Shown here: piece by piece, positions 19,446 through 31,280 of the stretch | How the letters are laid out: every line of letters begins with the position of its first letter | Numbering within the stretch: the first letter of the stretch is position 1 | Assembly (NCBI GenBank): GCA_947579605.1 | Contig: OX388319.1 | Span: 26,053,447 to 26,117,446, forward strand | Reading direction: 5' to 3' | DNA length: 64,000 nucleotides | From: Athripsodes cinereus | Taxonomy: Eukaryota > Arthropoda > Insecta > Trichoptera > Leptoceridae | Notes under the pieces: model-generated | What the model was told of the DNA's origin: nothing | Seen by the model: only the letters and a program-made list of their open reading frames with translations | Database searches by the model: none | Translations under genes and position numbers: made by a program

Positions 19446-19529
19446 ACAGTGTGTCGCATTGGAACGCCGTCTTAACTGACGCAGATACGCTCTGATTGGA
19501 GGAGCACAGGCTGTACAGGATGGTTTTTA

Positions 19530-20225
19530 CCCTTCATGTGCTCCCGGTAGAAGCGTTAAGGACAAACGACAATAGTTGTGAGAGCTATAACACTTATAGA
19601 GAAAGAATCAATTTAATAAGTGTGGAGCAGAGCAACGTATAGACGATGTAATATATGTAACTATAAATAATAGTATGAACCTATTATCTATCACATTATT
19701 TGAATTCTGTTCCTTTAAGAGGTTATGAAGATAGTTCCGTGAAAATAAGAAGGTGCGTCACATAGTAAGTGCAGACAATTCATATAGGTACCATACTGAT
19801 ACCTACTGATGTATCATTATCTTCAATACAATAATGTACAATAATATTATTTCGATTCAGTTAGAAGTGTATCATGAACTACGTATGGACCAGATGCATA
19901 CTGTGCTGTGTGATATGTAGATAATAATAGTATGTAGGTACGATACTTAATAAAGATTTAATATCTAACATTACAAAAAGTATGTTTACTTAATATATAC
20001 ATATATGATATATAGTTCTGTTAATGCATCAGAATGAGGCGATGCATATATTCATTTCAAGGGGTTATGAAGTCATTCCTAAACAGAGCACTGCATGCAC
20101 CACTCTACTATGTACCTACATAGCTAGGTATATATTATGTACGCATAGATCTGTATCGTAATATTAAATCAGTAACGATAGATTGAATAAATTTATCTGA
20201 AAATTAAAATAACAGATAGGTACCT
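19530..20225. other. Intergenic DNA, no gene
   Basis: Unique AT-rich sequence with scattered TAGGTACCTA-like motifs. A loose match to the start of the following tandem unit appears near 19960. Confidence 0.5.
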
Positions 20226-21585
20226 ACCTAACATTACAGATAAATAGTAGGTAAGATGGTTTGAATGTATGTAGCTACTGCGATACAATCCCTGAATTAA
20301 AACTATCTAGGTACGATATCGTGGCAGTTGACTTACAATAAATATCATTCAGACTCATAGAAAACAGACGCAGATGTTAGGAACATGTAGGTACCTATTT
20401 AATGTGTGCACTTGTACTTCTGATAGATTTGGATATATTACATACCTAACATTACAGATAAATACAGTAGTAGGTAAGATGGTTTGAATGTATGTAGCTA
20501 CTGCGATACAATCCCTGAATTAAAACTATCTAGGTACGATATCGTGGCAGTTGACTTACAATAAATATTATTCAGACTCATAGAAAACAGACGCAGATGT
20601 TAGGAACATGTAGGTACCTATTTAATGTGTGCACTTGTACTTCTGATAGATTTGGATATATTACATACCTAACATTACAGATAAATAGTAGGTAAGATGG
20701 TTTGAATGTATGTACCTAGCTACTGCGATACAATCCCTGAATTAAAACTATCTAGGTACGATATCGTGGCAGTTGACTTACAATAAATATCATTCAGACT
20801 CATAGAAAACAGACGCAGATGTTAGGAACATGTAGGTACCTATTTAATGTGTGCACTTGTACTTCTGATAGATTTGGATATATTACATACCTAACATTAC
20901 AGATAAATACAGTAGTAGGTAAGATGGTTTGAATGTATGTAGCTACTGCGATACAATCCCTGAATTAAAACTATCTATATAGGTACGATATCGTGGCAGT
21001 TGACTTACAATAAATATCATTCAGACTCATAGAAAACAGACGCAGATGTTAGGAACATATAGGTACCTATTTAATGTGTGCACTTGTACTTCTGATAGAT
21101 TTGGATATATTACATACCTAACATTACAGATAAATAGTAGGTAAGATGGTTTGAATGTATGTAGCTACTGCGATACAATTCCTGAATTAAAACTATCTAG
21201 GTACGATATCGTGGCAGTTGACTTACAATAAATATCATTCAGACTCATAGAAAACAGACGCAGATGTTAGGAACATGTAGGTACCTATTTAATGTGTGCA
21301 CTTGTACTTCTGATAGATTTGGATATATTACATACCTAACATTACAGATAAATAGTGTAGTAGGTAAGATGGTTTGAATGTAGCTACTCTACTGCGATAC
21401 AATCCCTGAATTAAAACTATCTAGGTACGATATCGTGGCAGTTGACTTACAATAAATATCATTCAGACTCATAGAAAACAGACGCAGATGTTAGGAACAT
21501 GTAGGTACCTATTTAATGTGTGCACTTGTACTTCTGATAGATTTGGATATATTACATACCTAACATTACAGATAAATAGTAGGTA
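20226..21585. repeat. Tandem array, six units of ~218-227 bp
   Basis: Units begin ACCTAACATTACAGATAAAT at 20226, 20444, 20667, 20889, 21116 and 21334, with a seventh partial start at 21558. They differ mainly by small indels in short motifs (GTAGCTACTGCG versus GTACCTAGCTACTGCG; TACAGTAG versus TAG). Each holds a copy of ATGTAGGTACCTATTTAATG. No protein is encoded. Confidence 0.97.
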
Positions 21586-21599
21586 TAATAATAATAATA

Positions 21600-22275
21600 A
21601 CTGCATTAGAGGATTGTGTACTTCCTAGTTTCTTTACAACTGGTGTCACGTATATGATCCCAAAAAAAAATAACGCAACACTTCCAGAAGATTTTCGACC
21701 GATAACATGTTTACCAACTATTTATAAACTTTTAACATCCATTTTGTCAAATAAAATAAAATTGTTCATCAATCAAAATAACATTTTATCGGTAAGACAA
21801 AATGGTTGTGCGAGAGGATCTCGTGGCACCAAAGAATTGCTTCTGATTAATAGTGTCATATGTGAACAAGTGAGACATAACAGGCGTAACATTTCGATGG
21901 CATGGATAGATTATAAAAAAGCTTTTGATTCAGTTCCTCATTCGTGGCTTATCAAGATATTAGAAATCTACAAAATTGAAATAATAATAATAATAATCTT
22001 AAAAAATTGTATGGCAAATTGGAAAAAAAAATTAATGTAACAATGCCATCGGGAGGGTACGTTTGTGATTCGATAGACATAAATCGTGGAATTTTCCAGG
22101 GTGACAGTCTGAGTCTGTTCTGGTTTTGTTTAGCACTAAACCCATTAAGTACACTTTTGAAAAATACAAATATTGGATATCAGTTAAAGAAAGGTGGAAG
22201 CAAAATTTCTCATTTGTTTTATATGGATGACATTAAATTATATGCACCAAATCATACTAATTTAAATAGATGGTT
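21600..22275 (+). pseudogene. R4/R2-like non-LTR reverse transcriptase fragment
   Basis: Reverse transcriptase motifs appear in order but in two frames: DFRPITCLPTIYKLLTSIL, NGCARGSRGTKELLLI, SMAWIDYKKAFDSVPHSWL (21654-22040), then INRGIFQGDSLSLFWFCLAL and the catalytic YMDDIKLYA (to 22255). The wording (CLPTIYK, GCARGSRGTKE, YMDD) points to the restriction-like-endonuclease LINEs (R4/Dong, R2, NeSL). An (ATA)n expansion at 21980-21996 breaks the frame. The 5' and 3' parts are missing. It begins directly at a (TAA)n tract (21586-21600), the known insertion target of Dong elements. Confidence 0.75.
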
Positions 22276-22279
22276 GGTC

Positions 22280-22365
22280 TTATTCGCACGGCGTGCGAAT
22301 AATATTTCATCCTTATTCGCACACTACCGTGCGAATAAGAGGTAAATATTATTCGCACGGCGCAG
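22280..22365. repeat. Cluster of hairpins built on TTATTCGCAC
   Basis: TTATTCGCAC / GTGCGAATAA arms form two hairpins (22280-22302 with a GGC loop; 22313-22338 with an ACTACC loop), and a third half-site begins at 22350. They lie between the broken LINE and the next tandem array. Confidence 0.85.
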
Positions 22366-22424
22366 CCATATCAAGCCAAAGTGACATACGTCGTAAGAAT
22401 GATATATTTTTTTATTTTTTTAAA

Positions 22425-22985
22425 TTGTAAGTCTTAATTTCGGCCTGTAACAATCAACATTTTTATATCTATATCGTAAAACTAATAACTATGTGTATAT
22501 AGTAATTTTTCATAATTTTATCAGACTATTTGGCGTGTTTCCTTATATATTTTGACATAAAAACACTCCAAGTGTAATATTTGTATGAAAAAAATTCTAG
22601 ATATTTTTATTTGTTAGTCTTAATTTCGATCTGCAACAATCAACCTTTATGTATCTACATCTTAAAACAAATAAGTATGTGTATATAGTAATTTTTCATC
22701 CTTTTATGAGACTATTTGGCGTATTTTCTTATAAGTATATTTTGACCTAAAAACACACCAAGTGTAATATTTGTATGAAAAAAATCTTTAAATTTGTATT
22801 TGTTACTCTTAATTTCGATTTCTAACAATCAACCTTTATGTACCTATATCGTAAAACTAATAACTATGTGTATATAGTAATTTTTCATCATTTTATCAGA
22901 CTATTTGGCGTGTTTTCTTATATATTTTGACCTTAAAACACTCCAAGGGTTATATTTGTATTAAAAAATTGTGAAATTTTATTAA
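22425..22985. repeat. Tandem array, three ~188-bp units
   Basis: Three diverged units share GTCTTAATTTCG, AACAATCAAC, ATGTGTATATAGTAATTTTT and GACTATTTGGCGT. Unit anchors are at about 22431, 22617 and 22806. AT-rich and non-coding. Confidence 0.9.
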
Positions 22986-23204
22986 TATACCAGTGTCTGT
23001 GTCATCTGTGTGTTACCTCCAAGCAGGCGGACCACCTGTGGGTGCGTGGAGCATGGTCCCTCCTCAGAACGGCTTTCTTGGTGGAAACAATGACGTATGC
23101 TAGTGTGGGTGCTAGCACGGGGTGCGCTTCAGATGGTTCGATGGTGACTCGCAGCAAAGGCAAGGAGGGCCGTACACTATGTATTGAGCATATAATCTAT
23201 CTAT

Positions 23205-23570
23205 ACCCTCACGCCGTGTCCCCGGAGGGGTAGGCAGAGAGACCGGAACGCCGTATAGATCAATCCTTACAAACTTCTTTCGCTTCCTCCACATTCATCC
23301 AGTTTCTCACATATGTTCGCCGATTTCTCTTACTCAACACGCGGCCGTTCTTTAGGATTTGATACACGTGCTCAAGCAACGTGGTTCTTGGCCTTCCGCG
23401 CTTCCTCGCACCTCATCTTTCATACATCCTCTTCGTCATTCTTTCATCTTGCATTCGCTCAACATGTCCAAACCATCGTAACTTATTTACACGCTTTCTA
23501 TCCACAACACTCTTCTCGCATCCGCTCATTTTCCTGATATCCTCATTCTTCACTCTTTTTTAGCATATTT
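23205..23570 (-). pseudogene. RTE-type LINE C-terminal fragment
   Basis: The reverse complement starts at RGRPRTTLLEHVYQIL-like sequence and ends with the TACCCCTCCGGGGACACGGC block followed by GTGAGGG, the same terminus as the copy at 6575-6992. Several frame breaks. It is 5'-truncated. Confidence 0.75.
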
Positions 23571-23643
23571 ATAAGTTTATTATCATATCTGACACCTAAG
23601 AAAGACAATTACCCATATGATATGGTAGTAGTATTGTAGGTAC

Positions 23644-24220
23644 TGTGGCAACCAGCGAAGCTTGCCAACAATTATAGTTTTATATATGTATGTTTTGTAA
23701 ATGAAAATTGATAATGTGTTTCAGCAACATTATAAACTAAAAATGGACATAGCACCGCCATCTAATGAAGATCAGGAAGAAGTAAAGTTAGCACCAAATG
23801 TTTACCAAGACGCAAACCTTCAGGGGAGACAAAATGTAGATGTCTGTAATAGAGGGCGTTAAAATCTCACACGAAAGCCATCAATAGAGTAGGAGAAAAT
23901 TATCCACTTCAGTTCACTTTCGGCAGGCAATTATAATAGTTTAACAGATTAATATTCTCTTTTAACTTTTCATTATCATTGTTACAATATTTTATTTTTC
24001 TGTAATTCAATTTATAAATTAAAACAAGTGTTAAATATAATCGATTCTTTTATTCAAAACACACTGTAAGTAAAAATATAATAATTTAAAATATAGGGAG
24101 TAGTAAATCTCTTGGCAATAGTCAAATTTCATATTCACTGTATGTGAATGGAATTATGAACTAAAAGATTTCCTTTATCCCCAAGAGAGCTACAAACACC
24201 TATAAAAGGTGACTCCTATA
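23644..24220 (+). mobile_element. LTR of the CsRn1-like Ty3/gypsy family (isolated, + orientation)
   Basis: 577 bp, starts TGTGGCAACCAGCG and ends GGTGACTCCTATA, matching the two 576-bp LTRs of the element at 31924-37881 with a few substitutions. It is preceded by GTAC (23640-23643), the same tetranucleotide that flanks the full element. It is followed by a short piece of internal sequence including a primer-binding site, then lost, so it is a truncated element, not a clean solo LTR. Confidence 0.92.
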
Positions 24221-24222
24221 AA

Positions 24223-24239
24223 TGGTGACCCCGACGTGA
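24223..24239 (+). promoter_or_regulatory. Primer-binding site complementary to tRNA-Trp
   Basis: TGGTGACCCCGACGTGA starts two bases after the LTR. It is the reverse complement of the 3' end of insect tRNA-Trp (TCACGTCGGGGTCA plus CCA), giving 17 matching bases. tRNA-Trp priming is characteristic of the CsRn1 lineage. Confidence 0.8.
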
Positions 24240-24267
24240 TATGAACACGCAACCTTCTGATATTATT

Positions 24268-24335
24268 TATAAACACTGTGTATAAAAGGCGTAAGCCATG
24301 TATATTATTATAAATAAATAAATAAATTAGGTACA
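24268..24335 (+). mobile_element. LINE 3' terminus fragment upstream of the next LINE
   Basis: AAAAGGCGTAAGCCATGTAT followed by (AAAT)n, the same 3'-end signature seen at 4028 (-), 28165 (+) and 48118 (-). It lies only ~45 bp before ORF1 of the LINE at 24381. Confidence 0.65.
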
Positions 24336-24380
24336 TGTTGCATTGGAAATAAAAGTGATACTGTCTGCAATATCGCCGAG

Positions 24381-24863
24381 ATGGATTCATTCGCTAATGA
24401 GGTCGAGGAAAGGAGCAGAAGAAGAAATAATATTATCATGTGTAATATTGAAGAAAGCTCATACGATAAACATGAAGACATTTTAAGAGACGATAAAACT
24501 AGAGTCTTCAATATACTAAAGGTAGCTGACCAAACCATCAACTGTTCAGACCTAAAATGCTTTAGATTAGGAAAAATAAATCGTAATAAAAAATCGCGTC
24601 CTATAAAAGTAATTCTAAAAAACTCCAATCAGGCTAGTGAGATTATTAGGAATCGTATGAAAATGTCAACCGGTATTAAAGTGTATCGTGATCAGACTGT
24701 GATTCAAAGAAATCACTATATTAAGTTGAAGGAAGAACTAAATGCAAGAATCCAAAATGGAGAGAAAAATCTGACTATTAAATATATTAAAGGTAGCCCT
24801 AAAATAGTCATTTCAGATTTATCAAAAAACTCTGTTGTTATTACCAGAATATCCGCGGCGTAA
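24381..24863 (+). CDS. Non-LTR retrotransposon ORF1 (nucleic-acid-binding protein)
   Basis: 160 codons. The N-terminus is charged (EVEERSRRRNNIIMCNIEES), followed by an RNA-recognition-like central block (CFRLGKINRNKKSRPIKVIL, ASEIIRNRMKM) and a C-terminal block ending IKYIKGSPKIVI. The arrangement matches L1-like ORF1 proteins and the remnant at 3611-4605. No zinc knuckle is visible. It probably binds the element's RNA to form the ribonucleoprotein. It lies about 170 bp before the longest open part of ORF2, in the element's normal order. The start is the first ATG, MDSFANEV; an upstream coiled-coil part, present in the relative at 3611, is missing, so it may be N-terminally truncated. Confidence 0.8.
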   Translation: MDSFANEVEERSRRRNNIIMCNIEESSYDKHEDILRDDKTRVFNILKVADQTINCSDLKCFRLGKINRNKKSRPIKVILKNSNQASEIIRNRMKMSTGIKVYRDQTVIQRNHYIKLKEELNARIQNGEKNLTIKYIKGSPKIVISDLSKNSVVITRISAA

Positions 24864-27690
24864 AGACGAAGCTCAGTGAGCTTCGCCATTCCACGCCATC
24901 TTTCGGTTACGATGTGATTCTGCTTACAGAAACTTGGCTGGATTCTTGCATAAGTTCATCCGAATTAGGTTTTAATGAACATAATGTGTATAGAGTGGAC
25001 CGTAATCGGCATACAAGTGGTAAATCGAGGGGTGGGGGGTGCTAATAGCAATAAGTAAGTCTCTACAGAGCAAAAAAATACTTGTCAAATCTAACAACAT
25101 TGAACAGGTGTTTGTATCTGTCAAACTTCCTCATGAAACAATTATATTTGGGTGTACATACATACCTCCTAATGCGGACGTTGCTCTTTACAAAAGCTAT
25201 CACAACGAGATAGAGTTCATTAGATCTAAACACGCAGGAGATAAACTAATATTAGTGGGGGATTTTAACTTACCAGACTGTAAATGGGAAACTGTGGAAG
25301 GAAGTAATGAAGATCGTTCCAAATTCAATTTGCAAATAGCAAACAATCTCAACAACGTAAAAGCTGCAGAACTAGTGGACATGGCAAATTTTTTTGGCCT
25401 TCTACAAATGATTAACATTGTTAACAACCAGAACAGAACTCTGGATCTGGTATTCTCTTCTGATCCTGGCAATACATTTGTGCAAATGTCCTCCTCTGTA
25501 TTGCTTCCAGTAGATATTTTCCACCCTCCTCTCGATATTACCATAAAATCTCAATTGTGTAATATGAAAACGGAACCAATTGCCAAGCTTGATTTCCATG
25601 GTGCTGATTATGTTGTTGTAAATGATTTCTTAAAAAACATGGATTTTTCATTCTTACAATGTAATGAAGATTTTAACAATTTGGTTGAAAAATATTACAT
25701 CAATCTGAATACATGTATTGACACACACATTCCTAAGAAAAGTATAAAGCCCTCAAATTATCCTAAATGGTTCAATTCTGATCTGAAACATCTGATATTA
25801 AAAAAAAAACTCGCACATAAGAGATATAAAGAAACTTTAAATATTAATGACTATAACTTTTTTTCCAATTTAAGAAGAGAATGTTCATCTCTATCCAAAA
25901 GATGTTATGCGCAGCATATGGCTACCGTGGAAAACAGTTTGCCCAGGGATTCTCAGGGTCTCTGGAAATATGTCAATTCATTGAGGGAAGATCGAGTCGA
26001 GATACCTTCTAATCTTTTTTACAATGACCAATATTCAAATTCAGTCCAGAGTGCTGTTGATCTATTCGCTACATTTTTCCAGTGCGTTTATGATTTGCCA
26101 CTCCCACATGCCGACATCGATTTTTCCTCCGATACGACCATTGACTTGCCCAAGTTAACTATCACCACTGACGAGGTCAAACGTGCGATTCTTGATTTGG
26201 ATATCTCAAAAACAGCCGGTCCGGATGGCATCCCAAACGTGTTCATAAGGAACTGCATTGATGTGATGGCAGATCATTTTCAGATTCTGTTTAATTTGTC
26301 ATTGGGATCAGGTATCTTTCCTGGTGCTTGGAAGACAGGATACATTTGTCCAATTTTTAAAAAAGGCGAAAAAAACCAAATCACAAATTACAGACCAATA
26401 TGTATCTTGTCGGCTATCCCCAAACTTCTAGAATCAATTATAGTAAAAAAAATAAGTCATAGTATCAACAAAGTTATTACTACGTCACAACATGGCTTTA
26501 TTCCTAAAAAATCAACGCTCACAAACCTACTGACTTATCAAAATCACATAGTCAACGCTCTCTCCGAGAGAAGTCAAGTCGATTCCATATACACGGACTT
26601 TTCGAAAGCTTTTGACAAAGTGTCACACGACCTGCTACTTAGGAAGTTACGTGGGTATGGAGTCGACGGAGCTTTTCATAGCTGGCTGGAGAGCTATCTT
26701 AAAGACAGAATTCTAAAAGTTAAGATTGGGAATTGTACCTCAAATCCGATTTATGCACACAGTGGAGTGCCTCAAGGATCGCACTTAGGACAAATATTAT
26801 TTAACGTATTTGTAAATGACATAGTAAAGGTTTTCAGTGATATAGAGGTCTTGTTGTTTGCAGACGATCTAAAGCTATATAAAACTATAAAATGTGATAA
26901 TGATTGCCTTACATTGCAAAATAATTTAGATCATTTGAATGATTGGTGTAAACAAAACAGACTTAATCTAAATATAGCAAAATGTCTGATCTTTCGTTTT
27001 TATAAAACCAAATCTCACATTACTTTCAAATATTCCATTGATGACGTCGAACTTCAAAATGCATCAAGCATACGAGACCTCGGAATTACATTCTCTGAGA
27101 ATCTTACTTTTAACTTGCATATTGAGGAAACTGTTGGCAGAGCGATGAGAACCCTAGGTTTTGTTTTTAGACTAACTGTCGATTTGCAGTTGATCCAGTC
27201 TCTCAGGCTACTATATGTATCTATTGTGAGACCCCTGTTGGAATACAACTCGGTATTATGGTCCCCCAATTACGCCATTCACAACAACAGTATTGAAAGG
27301 GTGCAGAGAAAATTTTTGAGGCTGGTTAACTATAAAAAGGGTATACCTGTTGATAATATTAATTACCCAGCTCTTATGGAAGAGCTGAGATTGCCCAGCC
27401 TGAAGGATCGCAGAGAAATTATCGATCTTTGTTTCCTGCACAAATTAATGAATGGCGCAATTGATTCTCCTGACTTGCTTGCCCTCATTCATTTTAATGT
27501 CCCTACCAGATGCACAAGACAGTCGGTACTATTTCGTGAACAAAGCGTGAGAAACAATTATTTGTTTCACTCACCGATGGTTCGAATACATAGGCTGGGT
27601 AACTTGGTGGGTGACTGTACTGACATCACTGCCGACAGTTTTCAGAAATACAAAACTGACGTAATGAATTATTATTTTCAAAATATGTAA
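24864..27690 (+). pseudogene. Non-LTR retrotransposon endonuclease/reverse transcriptase with one frameshift
   Basis: The endonuclease begins in a first frame (FGYDVILLTETWLDS, VYRVDRNRHTSGKSRGGG) and shifts at a G run near 25032-25036. From 25039 the frame stays open for 883 codons. Endonuclease motifs are TYIPPNADV and LILVGDFNLPDC. Reverse transcriptase motifs are ISKTAGPDGIPN, GYICPIFKKGEKNQITNY, IYTDFSKAFDKVSHDLL, SGVPQGSHLGQILF and catalytic FADDLKLYK. It ends with the usual C-terminal LRLLYVSIVRPLLEYNSVLW region, with no RNase H. This is a CR1/Jockey-type layout. A single G indel separates it from an intact ORF2. Apart from that indel, no other damage is visible. Confidence 0.88.
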
Positions 27691-28218
27691 ACTGACATTG
27701 GGCAATCATTGGTTCGTTGGATGAATGACAACAATTGGATTTCTGTTTTTATTGAATTGTTTATTGTTAATATTGATTTATGTCTGACTGTCTTGTTAAT
27801 ATATTTATTTATTTTTATCAATTGACATTTTAAATCCTTATTATCGCTGTTATTATATTAATAATTATGTTGAATTATATTTTAGACTATAACTCATCTT
27901 ATGAGATAGCTCATTATCGAATTGTATCTTACCCCATTTAATTTTAAATTTTCTTTCTTTGACCTGCTGTTATCAGTGGTTTATATACTTAATTACTATT
28001 TCATTCTGACACTCCATAACTAACTTATTATATAGACATTTTTTATTGAATATTATTATTTTGATCTTGACGTATGAATTTGTAATGTACTTGTGTGATT
28101 GTGTGCGAATGTTTTTTATTGTTGTTGTTGTTGTTGTTATCTGTCATAATAATATTATATTATATAAACATGTAAAAGGCTCACGCCGTATATAATTGAA
28201 ATAAATAAATAAATAAAT
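27691..28218 (+). mobile_element. LINE 3' UTR and (AAAT)n tail
   Basis: AT-rich 3' UTR with a (GTT)n run (28115-28138), then ACATGTAAAAGGCTCACGCC and a (AAAT)n tail ending at 28218. This terminus marks the family and recurs elsewhere in the window. Confidence 0.8.
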
Positions 28219-28970
28219 AAATATTTTGTGTAGTACGTACGTATATATAGGACCTAGGCATTATAGCACACATTTTGTGAATGAGTAGTGTTCATTATGT
28301 GTCTATGTATTTGTATACTATGTCTTTATAGATATTGGACAATAACTAAGATAGTAGGGTAGGTACCTGCTACTTCTGCTAGGACAGTAGGGTATTATTA
28401 CTTATGTAGGTAGATATACCTACTATGTAGTATGTAGGTACGTTTGAATGAAAGTAAAATGATTTGCACGCACTTTTGTATACCTACGTGTGATTATTAT
28501 TTTTATTCCGAGGCGAAATGTTTGGAAAAAGACCAAGAAATAATGCTCTTTTTGTGACGCCGTTTTAAGGTAGCGCCCTGGTTTTTTTCACCAACTGCAC
28601 CTATGGTAGATCCGGCGTTGAGTTTGATGCAACAAAGACACGATTGAGGGCTTAATAATGTTTATATTTTATACCTTGGTAGGCAGGTATCTATAGGTAG
28701 GTACTGATCTGCGATAGTTATTTGCATTACTTACGTCAACCCATAAATAATGATATAAGATGAGATACCTACCTATACCTGCCTGTATAATTTATATTAG
28801 GTAGGTACCTACTCACATTATACCTATGTAACTATATGTATTAGGCATACCTACACATTATGTAGGTAATACCTATACGAGTACCTAGATAGATACATAT
28901 ATGTATTATGTTAATTAATAGGCTGAGCGAATACACGAGTTATTTAAGAAAAATGGAGTAGGTGTTTACG
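28219..28970. other. Intergenic DNA dense in TAGGTACCTA motifs
   Basis: No gene. Many GTAGGTACCTAC-type words, especially at 28350-28450 and 28680-28890. Confidence 0.5.
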
Positions 28971-28976
28971 TAAATA

Positions 28977-29185
28977 AAAGTAGTAAAAACCTCTTGCCAA
29001 TGGAAAAACTTGAAGTTCGATACCTCACATGCCCATATTAATTTAAAAAAAATTATAGGTACCTACATAGAAAAAAGTGCTAATAACCTTTTATTGATGG
29101 AAAATCTTGAAGTTTGACACCCCACATGCTTATATTTAAGTTAAAAAAAATGGTTGGTATCTACATGGAAAAAATATTAAAAACC
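28977..29185. repeat. Diverged tandem repeat, about 94-bp period
   Basis: Two and a fraction units share AAAACCTCTTGCCAATGGAA / ATAACCTTTTATTGATGGAA, then CTTGAAGTTYGAYACC and CACATGC. Units begin near 28980, 29075 and 29170. Confidence 0.7.
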
Positions 29186-29609
29186 TCTGATTTGGGCCCA
29201 AAATCAGCCCCACGAATTTGTGGATCAATCAGGTTGGTTGCGAAGTGTATCTGGCGAAAGGTCATAATACTTTTAGGAAAAAATATTGAGAGAAATTTCT
29301 CTTTCATCAGAGGAGAAATTCTGATTAAGGGTTAGGTACATTAAAGGTTTTCCCACGACTTTCCCCTGGATGTTTTAAGAGCTGAGCTCGTATATCATCC
29401 AGACTCAACGAATCAACAGAAAAATTCAAAGGGAAATTTCTCGTTCTCGAGAATTTTCTCTACTCACATCACTATTCACAATAGAAGTCATAGAACCTTT
29501 CGTGGAGACGACGTGATCTTACTGATATTATGCTCACCTTACGCAAGATAGGTATATGCTGACAATATTTTCGATGTTTTTGGCATTAACTATGTGATAA
29601 TTACGCGAC

Positions 29610-29753
29610 ATGATTAGATAATGAGTTTTATTCACTAAGTATTTAAATTATCACTTATGATTTTATATATAGTCGCAACCGGTCGCAGACCTATATATAA
29701 AATCATAAGTGATAATTTAAATACTTAGTGAATAAAACTCATTATCTAATCAT
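29610..29753. repeat. Perfect 63-bp palindrome with 18-nt loop
   Basis: Arms 29610-29672 and 29691-29753 are perfect reverse complements over all 63 bp (ATGATTAGATAATGAG ... GATTTTATATATAG). The loop TCGCAACCGGTCGCAGAC is itself partly self-complementary. Not associated with recognisable transposon ends or coding sequence. Confidence 0.97.
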
Positions 29754-29799
29754 ATGCAGACAACTTGGATGCTTTTGCGTTGATTGATTGCGAGAGAGA

Positions 29800-31240
29800 G
29801 AGAGAAACACTACGCCTAGAAAAAACTGCTTGTTTATTAATTGTGGCTTTGAAAATTGCATTAGTTTTAAAAATTTCGATTTAGTCTAAAGATATTTTGT
29901 ATTAATTTAGGCAAACAACTAATACGTAGTAAATACTTAATAAATAAGTTAATTTAAAGTTTTTTTTTGTAAAACTATGGAGTCGGTGGAAAGGTTGTTT
30001 GTTGTTTAATTTTGGGGAGGATTCTGTTAAAGTAAGCTCTTCAGGCGAACCTTGAGTCCTTCCTTAAGAAGACTTTGCATAAAGAGTATGGCTGGCGTAG
30101 GAACTGACATTCCTGTAACATCCATGGGTGGGGGAATGTGCAACTCTTAATATTATGGAGTTGTTATATTTTGTGTAAATATATATGTAATATAAAATGG
30201 AGAATTAATGTAGGTAGATGTACTGTTGGGTTTGCTTCTGGCATCTTGAAGTAACGCAACGGGATTACTTTAGTTATTTTCTGGGGGTTTTCCGGGTGCT
30301 TTGGAGTTTGGGTATAACCCACCTGAGCCTTTCTACAATTTTTATGTCCCCACCCCTTAACAACTCCAAAAAAACTGCATTGAAATATTACTTACTAGGT
30401 ATATAAAATTATAAGTTATTATTGCTGAAAAAACTGCATTGAAATATTACTTACTAGGTATATAAAATTCCGTATATAATATAATAAAATATACTTATAT
30501 AATAAAAAAAATATAAAGTTCCGTAGGCCCGGGCGTCCCTCTTTCACAATACACCGTTCCTATGACAACGATATCAGAGCGCAAGGAATGTCTTTTTCTA
30601 TGTTTGTGCAGTATGAGGATTCAGGGAAAGAAAACGAATTCTTTACTACTTCATTGTACTGTGATTATGTAGGTAGGTACTTGTCAATGGCGGGACTAGA
30701 CTTTTGCTATTGGCCATGCGGTTTGTGTACAGTAGGTAGAATTTATTATATAAGTATGTTAGAAACCAATTGCTAGCCAAAACCTAGTATATTATTTTAC
30801 CGTCTACAATTATCTAGGTAGTTTGGATGACCCTCTTTTACAATATGCCGTTTTAATTACACCCACATTTGAACAAGATAAATACCTATCATAGGATGAA
30901 AAAAGTGACTCAAAATGCAAAGAGGTGGAAATGGGACCGAACTATTTTTGGGATCATACTAATGTATGTATCTATGGCAACCATTGAACTGAAGTTTGCA
31001 AAATATTTTCTATCATGTGGCGGAAGATTTAAATTAATTTAAACTTACTTTGTAGTTTTTTTAGATATTTTGTTTCAGACATCATAGATTTATTCCTTGG
31101 GCATGCGTTGCTTTTTTGCATGTATGGAAGGCACGCCACTGGTACTTGTATATATACAATATTATGTAAGGTTGTTGTATCTACATAATATGCGGATTAA
31201 AAAAAAGATGTATCTAGGTTTTTGTTATAAATCCAAATAC
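29800..31240. other. Intergenic DNA with one short direct duplication
   Basis: A ~59-bp unit (AAAAAACTGCATTGAAATAT and onward) is duplicated in tandem at 30369-30410 and 30428-30469. No gene recognised. Confidence 0.5.
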
Positions 31241-31280
31241 AACCTTACACACCTTTCATAGAAAGCTTAAATCTTGTGTC

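Noticed and set aside
23640..24240. Clean solo LTR
   Set aside because: Internal sequence with a primer site follows the LTR, so it is a truncated element and not an LTR-LTR recombination product.
24268..24335. Promoter or 5' UTR of the LINE at 24381
   Set aside because: The sequence matches LINE 3' termini seen elsewhere, so it is the tail of an older copy.
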